A DNA stretch of 32,500 bases from Actinidia chinensis (Eukaryota > Streptophyta > Magnoliopsida > Ericales > Actinidiaceae), in contig CM018891.1 in assembly GCA_009663005.1 (NCBI GenBank), positions 2,242,965 through 2,275,464 on the forward strand, given 5' to 3'. The notes under the pieces are model-generated. The model saw only the letters and a program-made list of their open reading frames with translations. It was not told the DNA's origin and ran no database searches. Positions within the stretch are counted from its first letter, which is position 1, and each line of letters opens with the position of its first letter. Positions 9,949 to 19,585 of this stretch are shown here, one piece after another. The position numbers and the translations under genes were made by a program.

Positions 9949-10370
9949 ATGGAAGTGGTAAGGGGGTTAGAATATGTAATAGAGGTGGAGGAGGATGTTG
10001 GTAATGGTGATGGTTGTGGTTTGGTAGTGGAGATAAATGGGTGTTGGTGTTGGTAGAGGCTGAGGGTGAAGTGGTGACAGCTATAGAAATGGTGGTGGTG
10101 GTGGTGGTGGTGATGGAGGTGTGAAGGTAGGTAAATGGTGGTGGTATGACAACGATGGTTGCAACAGTGGAATGGCAATAGGGTTGGTGGATGGTGGACG
10201 TGAAACATGGTTGCAATGGGTAGAATGGTGGTGGAGGTGGAGGTAACAACAGCTGTGGTGGGGGAATGGTGATGCTCATAGCAGTAGTGGTGGTGAGAAC
10301 GATAGAATGATGGTGGAAGAGGGTTTGTAGGGGGGCAATGGAGAGATGGTGGTTGCATAGAGTTATATTT
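9949..10370. repeat. GTG/GGT-rich low-complexity tract, right part
   Basis: An imperfect trinucleotide tract containing a pure GGT run near 10089-10111 (GGTGGTGGTGGTGGTGGTG). The His/Pro/Thr-rich minus-strand frames across it are by-products of the repeat. It is the continuation of 6437-6588. Confidence 0.85.
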
Positions 10371-10582
10371 GTGCACATCAATGCCTATACACACATATTT
10401 ACAAATTCAGTCAAAAATAAATAGTTATCTTGTTACTAATTTTTTTTAAAAAATTAACCTACATTTTCAGAAGCACTTAAAATATTAAGTGATGCATAAT
10501 ATTGTTATTAAACTAACTTAATTCAATTTTACTTAATACATTCAATTTCAAGTACTGAATTCAGTTATCAAACAACTCCTAA

Positions 10583-12889
10583 TACATGGGAACTGACACT
10601 CGTATTAGATTACATGGAGCATAGCCCACTTCATCCGGTATAATTACATTGAAAAACAAACACCCTTTAGATATACATGTATCGATCACCAAATAGACAC
10701 CTTACAGCTTCCCCTATATGGATAGTATACATGCACGCCAAAGTTGATGCTAGGCATGTATCGTCTGTCTTGTACTGTGGGAATGGCAAATCAGACTGCC
10801 TTAATTTGGATGTCAAAAAAGAAAAAAAAAATCGTTATATCACTCAACAACTAGAGCCTAGAGGCACCCAATAAGGAGAGGACATTCCAATTATGAGGCC
10901 GAGTAGGGGACAGTTGGCCTGTCCCATTTTTCAAGTTTGGCGGGCCCCTGTCCCACTTTCCATGCAAGGAAAGCCTCTTTTGATGCTAGATATATATTGG
11001 ACCTATTTTAAGTTTTTAGAGCAAGTGTCCTCCCAACTAACCCAAACACCATAATTGGATGAGAACACGGAGAAGCCAATATTGAATTCACAGTCTAAAA
11101 TCGTCTAATTTTAGACCCAGTACAAATTACACATTTTAAATCTCGTTTTAGATTTATTTTAATAATTTAAACTATTTATATTATAAATCTAATTGAAAAT
11201 TTTTCATATTATAAAACCCTTAATACATGTATTAATAATAAATTATAGGGCAATTATAAGGGTATTGTTTGATTGGCGTGATCCTATTTAATCTAATAAA
11301 CTAGGTTTGTGAGCTATTGTCCTCATTGGGTTTCTTTTGTTCTATAAAGCAAATATATCCTTTGATAAGTGCACCATCCAACTCCTTTTGGGAATGTAAC
11401 TGGCCCCATTGTGATTTATGCATAACACCATCCAAATTTTGTCATAGTATCACTAATCTGGTGTTTAAGTAACATATAGCCCTAAACTTTTGAAGGAGGA
11501 TTAGTCTCGATTTTGCATAATTAATCTTTATATGGAGATTTACTTAATTAAGATGGTTTGATAAAAACGATTAGAGTGTTTAGCAAATCCTTAACGACAA
11601 ATGCTAACTTTCTAGATAGACGGCCAATTTGGACGGTTAAAAAATACGAGATCTTTAAACATGTACTTAAATTAATTATTGATTACCGGTGTAAAGATTG
11701 CTAGAAATGTTAATATTTCCAAGTCCCTAATTAACAGAAGATCTTTAAACTGATTTCAATTCCTTGCAAGGTCTCTCTACTAATGGCCCACAACTTAATC
11801 TAGAAACACTATAGAGAACCAAAGGCCTTCTATATATTATGTTTTTAATGCTCTCTTGTTTATTAAATTAAAACTCTGTTTCTATAAGAAGAGGGTGAAT
11901 TATAGCATTTTTAAGAAAATAGATCGAAACATAAATTTTTATTCAACATTTATGAAATCATTCCGTTTCCATATTTGTTTAACCTTTTTCCGAAACCCGT
12001 CAAAACTTGCGAAAGATAAATTCAAACTCTATCCGCCTTTTACTAATTCACCTGCTAACTTTTTTTTTTTACATTACAAACCTATTGCATATTTCACATT
12101 TATCAGTTACTAGTTAATACAAAAATGATGTATATGCTTAAATGAAATTTTTTGAAAATTAAAAATAAAATTAAAAATAAAAATAATAAGAGATTTTTTG
12201 TAGTTTTTAGTATAATTGGGTCCGATTTAGGTGTAAAACCCCTAACACGAGAGCCTACTCAAATCCTAACGGATTGAATTTTTTAAATTCCAAATCCGTC
12301 CCATTAGGGTCGGGTAAGCGGGTACCCATCGGTCCTTCCTTTTTCCTTTTTCCTTTTTTTTTATTCTCCTCTTGCATTTTGGGATGCAACATTGTGTTAT
12401 TGCATTAATCCATGGATTTGTTCATAAAAGAAATTTATCAGTTTGTGGATTCTATAAATACTCCATGAAAGTATTTTCGCAAAACAAGTCCTATCCATTC
12501 ATAATCTAATCCCTTAGCACCTTCCTACTATGTTCACAATATCTTCCAAGACTCCGCAGTTGGCGTCATAGTAAACAAATGTGGGGACAAGAACTCCTTT
12601 AGGTTAGAATTTGTTTCAATTTTAGGTCACAACATGGAGAGAAATTTCTTCTCATGATGATGCATTTTTTTTTTGCTAGTGATGTTGGCTAATCACTTTC
12701 TAATCCAATTTGGTTATTTAATAATCGCTTTAGTTGTCACAATCACTGTAATCGAATCCACAATAATAGTAGGCCCTCCGTTTGACCTAAATTTTTTAGC
12801 TGTGTTTTGGCTAAATAAATTCAGTTTTTTTTTTGTCTGTTCAACGTTATTTTTTCAATCAGGCGGATAAGTTTATAGCTTAGTTTTTC
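10583..12889. other. Intergenic DNA
   Basis: No gene is supported. Near 12228-12335 a stretch with GGGTCGGGTAAGCGGGTACC resembles the G-rich ends of hAT-type elements, but no matching second end was found. A poly-T-rich open frame at 11856-12113 shows no family features. Confidence 0.5.
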
Positions 12890-13073
12890 AGGTGTCATTT
12901 GGCCTACCTTTTTTTTAGTAAACTCAGCAGCTATTAGTGATTTTTTACTAATTAATGGCTAAAAACTAGATGATTGTTTAGCCATTTTGTATAGGAAAAG
13001 TTAATTTTTCTTATCTCACTTTTTATTTTTTAAGTAAAAAAAATGAGATCTTCTAGTTAGGCCAAACAGGGCC
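12890..13073. mobile_element. MITE with GGCC-type ends, abutting the next MITE
   Basis: The left end GGTGTCATTTGGCCTACC and the right end TTAGGCCAAACAGGGCC are inverted copies with some changes. TCA lies outside the left end and TTA outside the right end. The interior is AT-rich with subterminal complementarity (TTTTTTAGTAAACTC against TTTTAAGTAAAAAAAATG). It has no coding capacity. The right end directly joins the MITE at 13074. Confidence 0.6.
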
Positions 13074-13215
13074 TTAAGTCTCTATTTGGAACAAGGATTT
13101 AGTGAGGAAAAAAAATTAAAAATAAAAAAAATATATATATACAATAATTTTGAACAGCTGAATCATCTAATTTTTTTTTTTCCTCACTCAATTCTTGATC
13201 TAAATGCACCCTAAG
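13074..13215. mobile_element. MITE, family A copy 2
   Basis: The left end CTTAAGTCTCTATTTGGAAC with GGATTTAGTGAGGAAAAAAA is matched in inverted form by CCTCACTCAATTCTTGATCT with AAATGCACCCTAAG. The centre holds GCTGAATCATCTAATTTTTT, shared with the copies at 24658 and 31563. Confidence 0.75.
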
Positions 13216-13881
13216 AGAATCTCCACGAGGCCCTCGGAATCCAAATGAGACCTGTTCGCTTAAATCTGAGCATTTATATTCTCTTGTTTACCTGCAAAAT
13301 TAAGAATGCAAAGTTGAAGTCCCTTTGGTTTTCCTATTTCCAAAAATGGGCCCTGAAACAAGGACATTTAACATATGGAATTCGCTTCTCTAAACCTCGT
13401 CATTTGAACTTTACTTAAATTTAGCTTAATATAGGCTCACCATTGACTCTTCTTATTGATCCAAATCGATCAACTTGTAGAAAATTTTGTGAAGATCCTT
13501 CATTCAAGAAATCCGTTTGATCGGACATTCGTATCCACTTGATTGAAAAATACTTTCCTTGATAAAATGAGTGTCTACTCTGAAAAATGATACTTTCAGT
13601 TCAGATAAAAATTATTCAATATATGTGGCTGCTAATATCCGATTAAGCTGGTTTTTAGAAATGATCACCTCAAAAGGTCCTGTAAGGTGAACAGTTCAGA
13701 TCATTATTAAAGATTTCAACCAACTTTATGCTAATTGAGGTTCAACGAAGCCATGTCCTAGTAGATCGTGAAACAAAAGAAATGACAAACTGGACAGACA
13801 AAGATTTTATTGCTCAGAGGTTAGAGGTGGATCCGATTTAAGACTACAAAATCAGATTTTTCTCATCATTTTTACTACTTG
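13216..13881. other. Intergenic DNA
   Basis: Nothing recognisable. Frames are short and closed by stops. Confidence 0.5.
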
Positions 13882-14083
13882 GGCTCCATTTGGTAATGCT
13901 TATAAATTAAGTTTTTTTTTTAAGTTTGCTATCATAAAAGTTAAGATTTTTTATTTTTTTTCTTTTCTGGTTTTACTTTAGCTAAAAATAAATAAAAAAG
14001 CAAAAAACAAAAAAATTCTGACTAGTTTTTTTACTTATAAGCTTAAAAAAAATCAGCCAAAAAACGGGATACCAAACAGAGCC
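13882..14083. mobile_element. MITE, family B copy 2
   Basis: The left end GGCTCCATTTGGTAATGCTT and the right end ATACCAAACAGAGCC are inverted copies. The interior shares GGTTTTACTTTAGCTAAAAA and AAAAAATCAGCCAAAAA with the copy at 32190 and, in inverted form, with 3464. TTG stands before it and TTA after it. No coding capacity. Confidence 0.75.
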
Positions 14084-15690
14084 TTAGAAGTATAGTTTAA
14101 TGAAGGTGTTTCTATTAAGTTATAATGAAATTGTTTTCAAGTAACTTGTTTTCAATCAAAGTGTTTCTATCACTCCTTATGATCTATTAAGTTATGGAAA
14201 GCATATGCCCTAGGAATAAAAACACTACCGAATGTACAACACTCTTGAGTTGTGTTTGAATCATGGAGTATAAAGTATTTTACGAGGAAAAATATAAGGT
14301 AAATGAAAAAACACGAAGATCAGGAAGAGAGCTAATTTATTTTTTTCCGGATGAATTATTTTCCTTTTCCTTAGTAAAATCTTGCTACAAATTCCCGATT
14401 TATACACAAAGGTCTCGTAGTGGATTATTTTTTAAGGGTTAAGCTAATTTTTTGAAGAAAAAAAAAGCAGCAAGAAACGATTCCTGTTTCTAATTTACAA
14501 GGTACCCAAATATGGTCGTTGTAGAATTATTAAACCCAAACAACTTTTGTTTTGTTTTTTTCATTTTTTGTAATTCTGCGATAAAATCCCAATTAAATGA
14601 AATGCATATTATAAAATTTTAAAAAAATAGAGATAGTACATGTGATGGAACTCATAAAAATATAAATTTTACTACATTTGAATATGCATTGTTCATCTAC
14701 TGCACAAAATGCACTTGCAAGACTAATTTTTAAATGAGATTAGTGGAAGAAGTCAATAAGGCGGATGACCCAGATTAAACAATCGTGTTGAGTTGGGGAC
14801 GGATCTGTGCTTCGATCGTAGGGGGCCATAACCCTCTTACTTCTGCCATAATCCTTAGTATAGTAATCTACCACAATGGCCCACAAACTCTATTGTCTAT
14901 TCCTAATCTCTATCATGACCCCAAAGATAAAATTCTGGTTCCATTCATGATCCGAACTAGTCTGTGTCGTGGAACCCAGCTCGAACCATCGTATGGACGG
15001 AAGATGGTTTAAAATGAAATTATTGACGTTGTATTTTATGGTAGAAAGGTAGTTGGTAGACAAGAAAACCAAAGAAAAAGCAAGAAAAAGAAAGAGAGAC
15101 CTCCTTTTGTTGCAGACCTTCCACAATCAAAACTGGATAAGAGCAAGCCGCTAGATTCGTTGCTAATGGGCCCCACTAAGTGCAAAAACAAAAGAAATAG
15201 GAATTTTTCTACATATCAAAAGGAATTATGGGTTGAAGCCACTACCAAACAACCATTTGTTTTCTTTGACTCAAAAATTGGGTCCCCGAAAGAATTGCAA
15301 TGAAATTTAGGGGAGAGAGAAAGAAAACCAAAGAAATAGTTAAAAGAAAAACTTAATGATTTTCACACTCGTATTTTTTTCGATTGTACGTCTTTTTCTC
15401 CGAGTATTTGCAGAGAAATTCTATAGCTCCTTGCGGTTGTCAAAAATTTGATGTGAGAAAGTTGTTTTTTATGAAAAGTGAATTAAGGTGAAGGAAAAGA
15501 AAATCTAATTTTTGGTTATGTTTATTTGATAAAGAATTTTATAGAAAGACTAAAGTTTTGTTGGATTACAGTTTTCAAAATCAGTTTTGCAAAATATATA
15601 TAGTTTTTATTGAAAATAAACTTAAAGAATTTAAAATATTTTTCTAATATCTTCAAAAAATATTAGTTTTGTTGAAAATTATCTAGAAAA

Positions 15691-15778
15691 CAAGTTTCGA
15701 AAACCGTGAGCCAAATAAATTTCTAAAAAATATGCAAGTTTTGAAAACCGTCAACCTAATAAATTTCTAAAAAATATG
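15691..15778. repeat. 44-base tandem duplication, two copies
   Basis: Copies at 15691-15734 and 15735-15778 both begin CAAGTTT and end AATTTCTAAAAAATATG, differing at about five positions with no length change. A weaker partial third unit (GATTATGAAAACATCAACC) follows. Confidence 0.8.
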
Positions 15779-16428
15779 TTGTAACATTGATTATGAAAAC
15801 ATCAACCAAACAATCAATAAAATATGGTAATTAAATAGTATAGAGAAATAGTTGCTTAGAACATGAGATTGGAGCAAAATCTTTTATTTTTGCAGAATAA
15901 GTTTTGACAAAAAATAAAAAAAAAACATAATCCTACTTAGAAAATTGGGAATAAGAATCTCATAAATTTACTGTTATCTTAACAATTAGTAGAAACTATA
16001 ATTAAAAAACCAAATTATTTTTATCATTGTTTTTGCTAGCAATTCTTGGGATCAATATGAATTTTAATTGGACTCCGTCCTCGATTAGTTGGTCCTTTAA
16101 TCCGAATGTCAAGCCATAAAAAATAAAATAAAAACTTAAACTGTGCCAATGGAGAATGAAGGGTTGTGGTAACTTGGGAAGGCACGTTCAAGAGATATTA
16201 CTAATGGGCGGCAAAAGCTACTTGTAAACTGCTCTGTATTTGTATTCTACTTCCTGAAAAGTAACTTTTCCCATAAGAAGATTACAAACTTTTTTCTTGT
16301 ATGAGATTACGATCTTATTTTATCGTGACTAGTGCCATTTTGCATTTCTAAAAGCCACAAACTCCGGCGTGTGGTTGTATTATCAATCATTTTATCATCA
16401 CAACTTGGTAATCATCAAACACATATAT

Positions 16429-16600
16429 TGTTCTTATTACACAAAATTACGTACAACTATTAATATTTTGGCCATTGTTAATGATTTCTGCACTTCATTT
16501 TTCATTAAATACACTCTATTTGTTGTTTTTATTAGCAAAACTACGTATAACTCTCAATATTTTGTGCCAATTACAATGAATTGTCCATTCCTTTACTTGT
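16429..16600. repeat. Imperfect repeat with about 98-base spacing
   Basis: Two blocks, near 16429-16500 and 16527-16600, share TTATTA, AAAATTACGTACAACT or AAAACTACGTATAACT, CAATATTTTG and a following CCATT or CCAATT. The open frame spanning them (16369-16677) owes its length to this AT-rich repeat and has no family features. Confidence 0.5.
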
Positions 16601-17120
16601 TTTATTTTGTTTTTTTCTTCTCTTATAGAAGGTGGTTTATGCATTTTGCCAAAAAATGCAGAATAAAGACAAAATAAATTGTGCTATTATAAAAAGTGAA
16701 GTGCAAAAATCACTTCCCTTCTTATTCTCTGATTGAATATCATTTTTAGCGATTCGAGATTTAATACTCCTTGATAGAAGAATCAAACAAGTCATCACTC
16801 AATATGTTGGTTCAAGACTCATACAAGGTACGAGGAGTAAAAGACAAATACATCGTTATAAGACAACACTAGCATTGAACCAACAAAACTATGGTGCTTC
16901 GTATGGCAAATCTCTGGAATAAAACATGAACAATTATTCATTCCCATGACTTTAGTGTTGTTTGGTGATCATAATAATCCATGGTAGTTCCTCAGACTTG
17001 AGTTTTAAATTGGCCGAAAACACGGTAATAGTAACCTAACCAAAAAAATAAACGAAAAAAAAGAAAGGCAGAATCAAAATATGCCATTAAACTCAAACAT
17101 TTCCCAATACTAGAACTTAT

Positions 17121-17353
17121 GGTCTCGTTTGTTTTTCGGACTGGACAAAGAGTTTATGAAATAATAGTCTCTGGACTACTTGGATTAATGAGGGCAAAAA
17201 AATAATTTCATCTCAAGACTCAATCCCAGACAAGGAGTCTCACCCGTCCCGAGAGGGCATAGTCCTGCATAACGGGTTATTTTTTGTAAACAAACGTGGG
17301 ATTGGATTGAATTCGTTGTCTAGTTTCGCTTAGTTCGGGCAAACAAACGAGCC
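17121..17353. mobile_element. MITE-like element with GGTCTCGTTTGTTT ends
   Basis: The left end GGTCTCGTTTGTTTTTCGG and the right end GGGCAAACAAACGAGCC are inverted copies at most positions. The interior is mixed in composition, with a GC-rich centre near 17240-17275 (CTCACCCGTCCCGAGAGGG). There is no coding region. The flanks TTAT and CTAT allow a short target duplication with one change. It sits about 240 bases beyond the 3' end of the DUF4408 gene. Confidence 0.6.
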
Positions 17354-17574
17354 CTATAATTCGTGTTCCTTAGCCCAGAGGAAATTAATATCAAGAAAAT
17401 TAGTAAAAAAGAGCAACAATTCCATGAAATAGTTAGTTAATTATGCAGAAATTTCACGAGATTTTCCGCTCAAGTCATTCCCGAGAAAGGGAACAAAGCC
17501 CTGTACATTGCTAAAACGAAATAAAAACAAACTTGAAGAAGAAGATCGGAAAGTAACTTGTGAATTAGAGTAAT

Positions 17575-17580
17575 TTTATT
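17575..17580 (-). terminator. Possible poly-A signal of the DUF4408 gene
   Basis: AATAAA on the minus strand, 16 bases after the stop codon. That is rather close to the stop, so another AT-rich signal further downstream may be the one used. Confidence 0.35.
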
Positions 17581-17596
17581 GTAGTAGTGATTTTTA

Positions 17597-18316
17597 CTAG
17601 TTGTCTTCAGCCATTTTCTGTGACCATCGAAACCGCTGTTGCTCCGCGATGAACGTCTCTATCTTGCGCCGAAACTCCTCGCTGCTTAACGTGTCCACCC
17701 TGTCAAATGATGAAATTGCCCTGTCGTTGCATGAGATAGAGACGGTCTCCGATCGCAGGAGCTGTCGCCGAGGCGTCGCTTGAAGATCGGATTTCAACTT
17801 CTCCGATTGCAAACTCTTGAAACGCTGTATCTGCTTCGTCGCCTGTTCTATGGCCGTACGAACCGCGTCGCACTGGATTTCCGTAACCGCATTTTCGGAA
17901 ATCACAATATGTTTGTCCTCGCACGCCGTCTCCTCCGTCTCCGCCGCCAGTGACGTCTCTGGTATTGGTGTTAATTTGTCGGAGACGGCATCGATTCGGT
18001 GGAGAGCGTCGCTGTTCTCGACGTAATGATCGGAAATCTCGTTGTCTCCGTCGTTTTTGCGGGAAATCAGTACGATGACGATGATAATTGCGTTTCCGAT
18101 CACGAAATTAAAGAAAGGATCGAAGATATACGGGTAGAGTTGAAGAACGAACTGCCCGACGAGTTTGAGGGAGAGCGGAAGCCGAGTTGACGACCACGAC
18201 AACACCGCGAGGGCGACGAGAAGTTCGAGCAATCGCCACATTTTCGCGATGTTTCGAAGACAACGGAATCTCATCATCGCCTGGGCTTTCTCCGATTGAA
18301 GACTCTGATAATCCAT
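17597..18316 (-). CDS. DUF4408/DUF761 domain membrane protein, single exon
   Basis: A 239-residue protein whose frame is intact. Residues 1-26 form a basic, Met/Arg-rich N-terminus (MDYQSLQSEKAQAMMRFR). Residues 27-43 (WRLLELLVALAVLSWSS) and about 70-85 (NFVIGNAIIIVIVLIS) are two hydrophobic segments. The second, preceded by LQLYPYIFDPFF, is the DUF4408 signature with its N-x-II element. A polar linker follows, and then a C-terminal helix (about 209-234) with DTLSSEEFRRKIETFIAEQ, which fits the DUF761 motif. The DUF4408-DUF761 pairing is common in land-plant proteins of about 200-350 residues whose biochemical role is unknown; membrane anchoring with a cytosolic tail is inferred. Start choice: an in-frame ATG at 18394 would add 26 residues (MSPPSRFQFLLF...), but family members begin at an MD/ME just before the basic stretch, so 18316 is preferred. 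Its GC content is clearly above the surroundings. No intron is needed. Several antisense frames overlap it and are shadows. Confidence 0.88.
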   Translation of the reverse strand: MDYQSLQSEKAQAMMRFRCLRNIAKMWRLLELLVALAVLSWSSTRLPLSLKLVGQFVLQLYPYIFDPFFNFVIGNAIIIVIVLISRKNDGDNEISDHYVENSDALHRIDAVSDKLTPIPETSLAAETEETACEDKHIVISENAVTEIQCDAVRTAIEQATKQIQRFKSLQSEKLKSDLQATPRRQLLRSETVSISCNDRAISSFDRVDTLSSEEFRRKIETFIAEQQRFRWSQKMAEDN

Positions 18317-18666
18317 TTTTTTTCCCTCAAGAAAGTGAACAGCCGAGAAAATTTTGGAAAACAGAAGAAATTGAAACCGTGAAGGAGGACTCAAAACGCC
18401 CTTTCAGTTCTAAATTCAAAAACGGTTGGAGGAATTATATAATTGCAGAGAAGCATCTAGCGTTTTGGGAAATCATAGGTTCTCAAAATGGAAACAGGGT
18501 ACGTTCGATATTACAGAAAATCGCAAGAGACGACGATTTCCGTGAAAGTTGGGGTAGAAATAGAGCAATTTAGGAAACCACAAAACACTCTCTCTCTAGG
18601 TTTTTGGTTGTGAAGTTTTCTCTGTTTCCTTTCATAAATGGAGAAAACTTTCCATCCATGTGTACG

Positions 18667-18674
18667 TATTTATA
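18667..18674 (-). promoter_or_regulatory. TATA box candidate for the DUF4408 gene
   Basis: Minus-strand reading gives CTATAAATAC, close to the plant consensus, 351 bases upstream of the chosen ATG. Transcription would start near 18640, giving a 5' leader of about 320 bases that includes a GA-rich tract (complement of CTCTCTCT near 18587). A second, weaker candidate, AATTATATAA, lies at about 18433-18442. Confidence 0.5.
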
Positions 18675-18948
18675 GGCCATCTCGATCAATAATTCGTGTT
18701 TTTTTAATCAAAAAAAAATCATTTTTACTTCCTTTAAGAAAATTGAAAATAAAAAGAACGCAGAAATGGAATTTTGGTTAGGCTATGTTCAGGATAATAA
18801 TGCAAAAATAATGAAGTTTGTAAATTGAATTTTATCATATAGTTAGATATGTTGATCCATTTTAAGTCGTCTCATAAGTTACTCGTTTGGAAAATTATTT
18901 TTTTTACTTGTGTTCGATAAATTTATGTGTGGAGTGTGGAGTTTAAGA

Positions 18949-19585
18949 GCTGAGAGGATGAAAATCGATAATAGACACTCGCAGTGGTTCTACGGTAATG
19001 GAGTAGCTTCAACCAGTCAACCAGCAGTGTCCTAGCTACAGCATAGAAACAGTGAGCTCGACCGCCAGAACTGTTTTTGGAAAACGACTCTCCAACGGTC
19101 AAATTAGAAGATCGAAAAAAGTAGAGAGATAAAGTCTGTATTTAGATAGCAAATTGCGCGTACCTTTGTGAGAACATGATTTCTCTTTATATAGCGTTAC
19201 TCGGCGCATAACTCGATGCACCAACTGTTGTGTCAGTAGGTAGGTGGCTGATCCAATAATGCCTTTGCAGCTTAATTGGTAGCACGTCTCCATACTGTAG
19301 ATGCTATATTTCATGTATGGAGGCTGTCAGAGAAAATTTCGTCGTGCAAGTCATCCTCTATCCCTTGACATAATTTGGGTTTACTGTCGACCGTTGTCTC
19401 TCGACCAACGCTCAGTACGGTTGATCCATCGAACTTACTGTATAGCAACAACTCGGTTGTTACACAGATCTTTTAGTCTTGAATGATTGTCAATCATTGG
19501 TAGTGTATCGACCAAGGTCAGGCGAGTGTCGTACCTCTACCTCGCTTCGTAATAATTATCCTGAGGTGGTTACTGCATTGGTGTA
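18949..19585 (-). repeat. LTR-like repeat, copy 1 (minus orientation)
   Basis: About 640 bases here match the complement of 21705-22366 over their whole length. Landmarks on the plus strand are GTAGCTTCAACCAGTCAACC (from 19004), TACCTTTGTGAGAACA (19161-19176) and GGTAGCACGTCTCCATACTG. In minus orientation there is TATATAAA at 19186-19193 followed by a CT-rich leader, the layout of a retrotransposon promoter and R-U5 region. The family is probably a Ty3-type LTR, but no coding part or clean LTR end was found, so that is an inference. Confidence 0.65.

Larger units (their letters stand above)
6255..10579. mobile_element. Harbinger/Tourist-like non-autonomous DNA transposon, interrupted by a copia element
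   Basis: The left end GGTCTTGTTTAATAA and the right end TTATCAAACAACTCC are inverted copies, continued inward by CTGAATGCTGAGTTC against GAATTCAGT. TAA stands directly outside both ends (6252-6254 and 10580-10582), the usual PIF/Harbinger target duplication. Without the 3360-base copia insertion the element is about 1 kb, with AT-rich subterminal parts and a GTG-rich interior on both sides of the insertion. There is no transposase. The low-complexity open frames in the GTG-rich part (minus strand, about 9866-10394) are not genes. The class call rests on the ends and the TAA duplication. Confidence 0.65.
14084..17120. other. Long AT-rich intergenic stretch
   Basis: No gene is supported across about 3 kb. 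Near 14241-14395 a faint family A-like MITE end (GTGTTTGAATCATGGAGTAT) can be seen without a clean partner. At 14785-15012 a less AT-rich open frame of 75 codons has no recognised motif and may be transposon debris. A 44-base tandem duplication and an approximately 98-base-period imperfect repeat are listed separately. Confidence 0.5.

Noticed and set aside
9866..10394. Two long minus-strand frames (156 and 171 codons) rich in His, Pro and Thr
   Set aside because: They lie in a GGT/GTG trinucleotide tract that is open in several frames by composition; there are no domains, and they run into the copia LTR.
17601..18573. Several antisense and overlapping frames over the DUF4408 gene
   Set aside because: They are shadows of the GC-richer coding strand; none has a domain, and only the 239-residue frame matches a known family.
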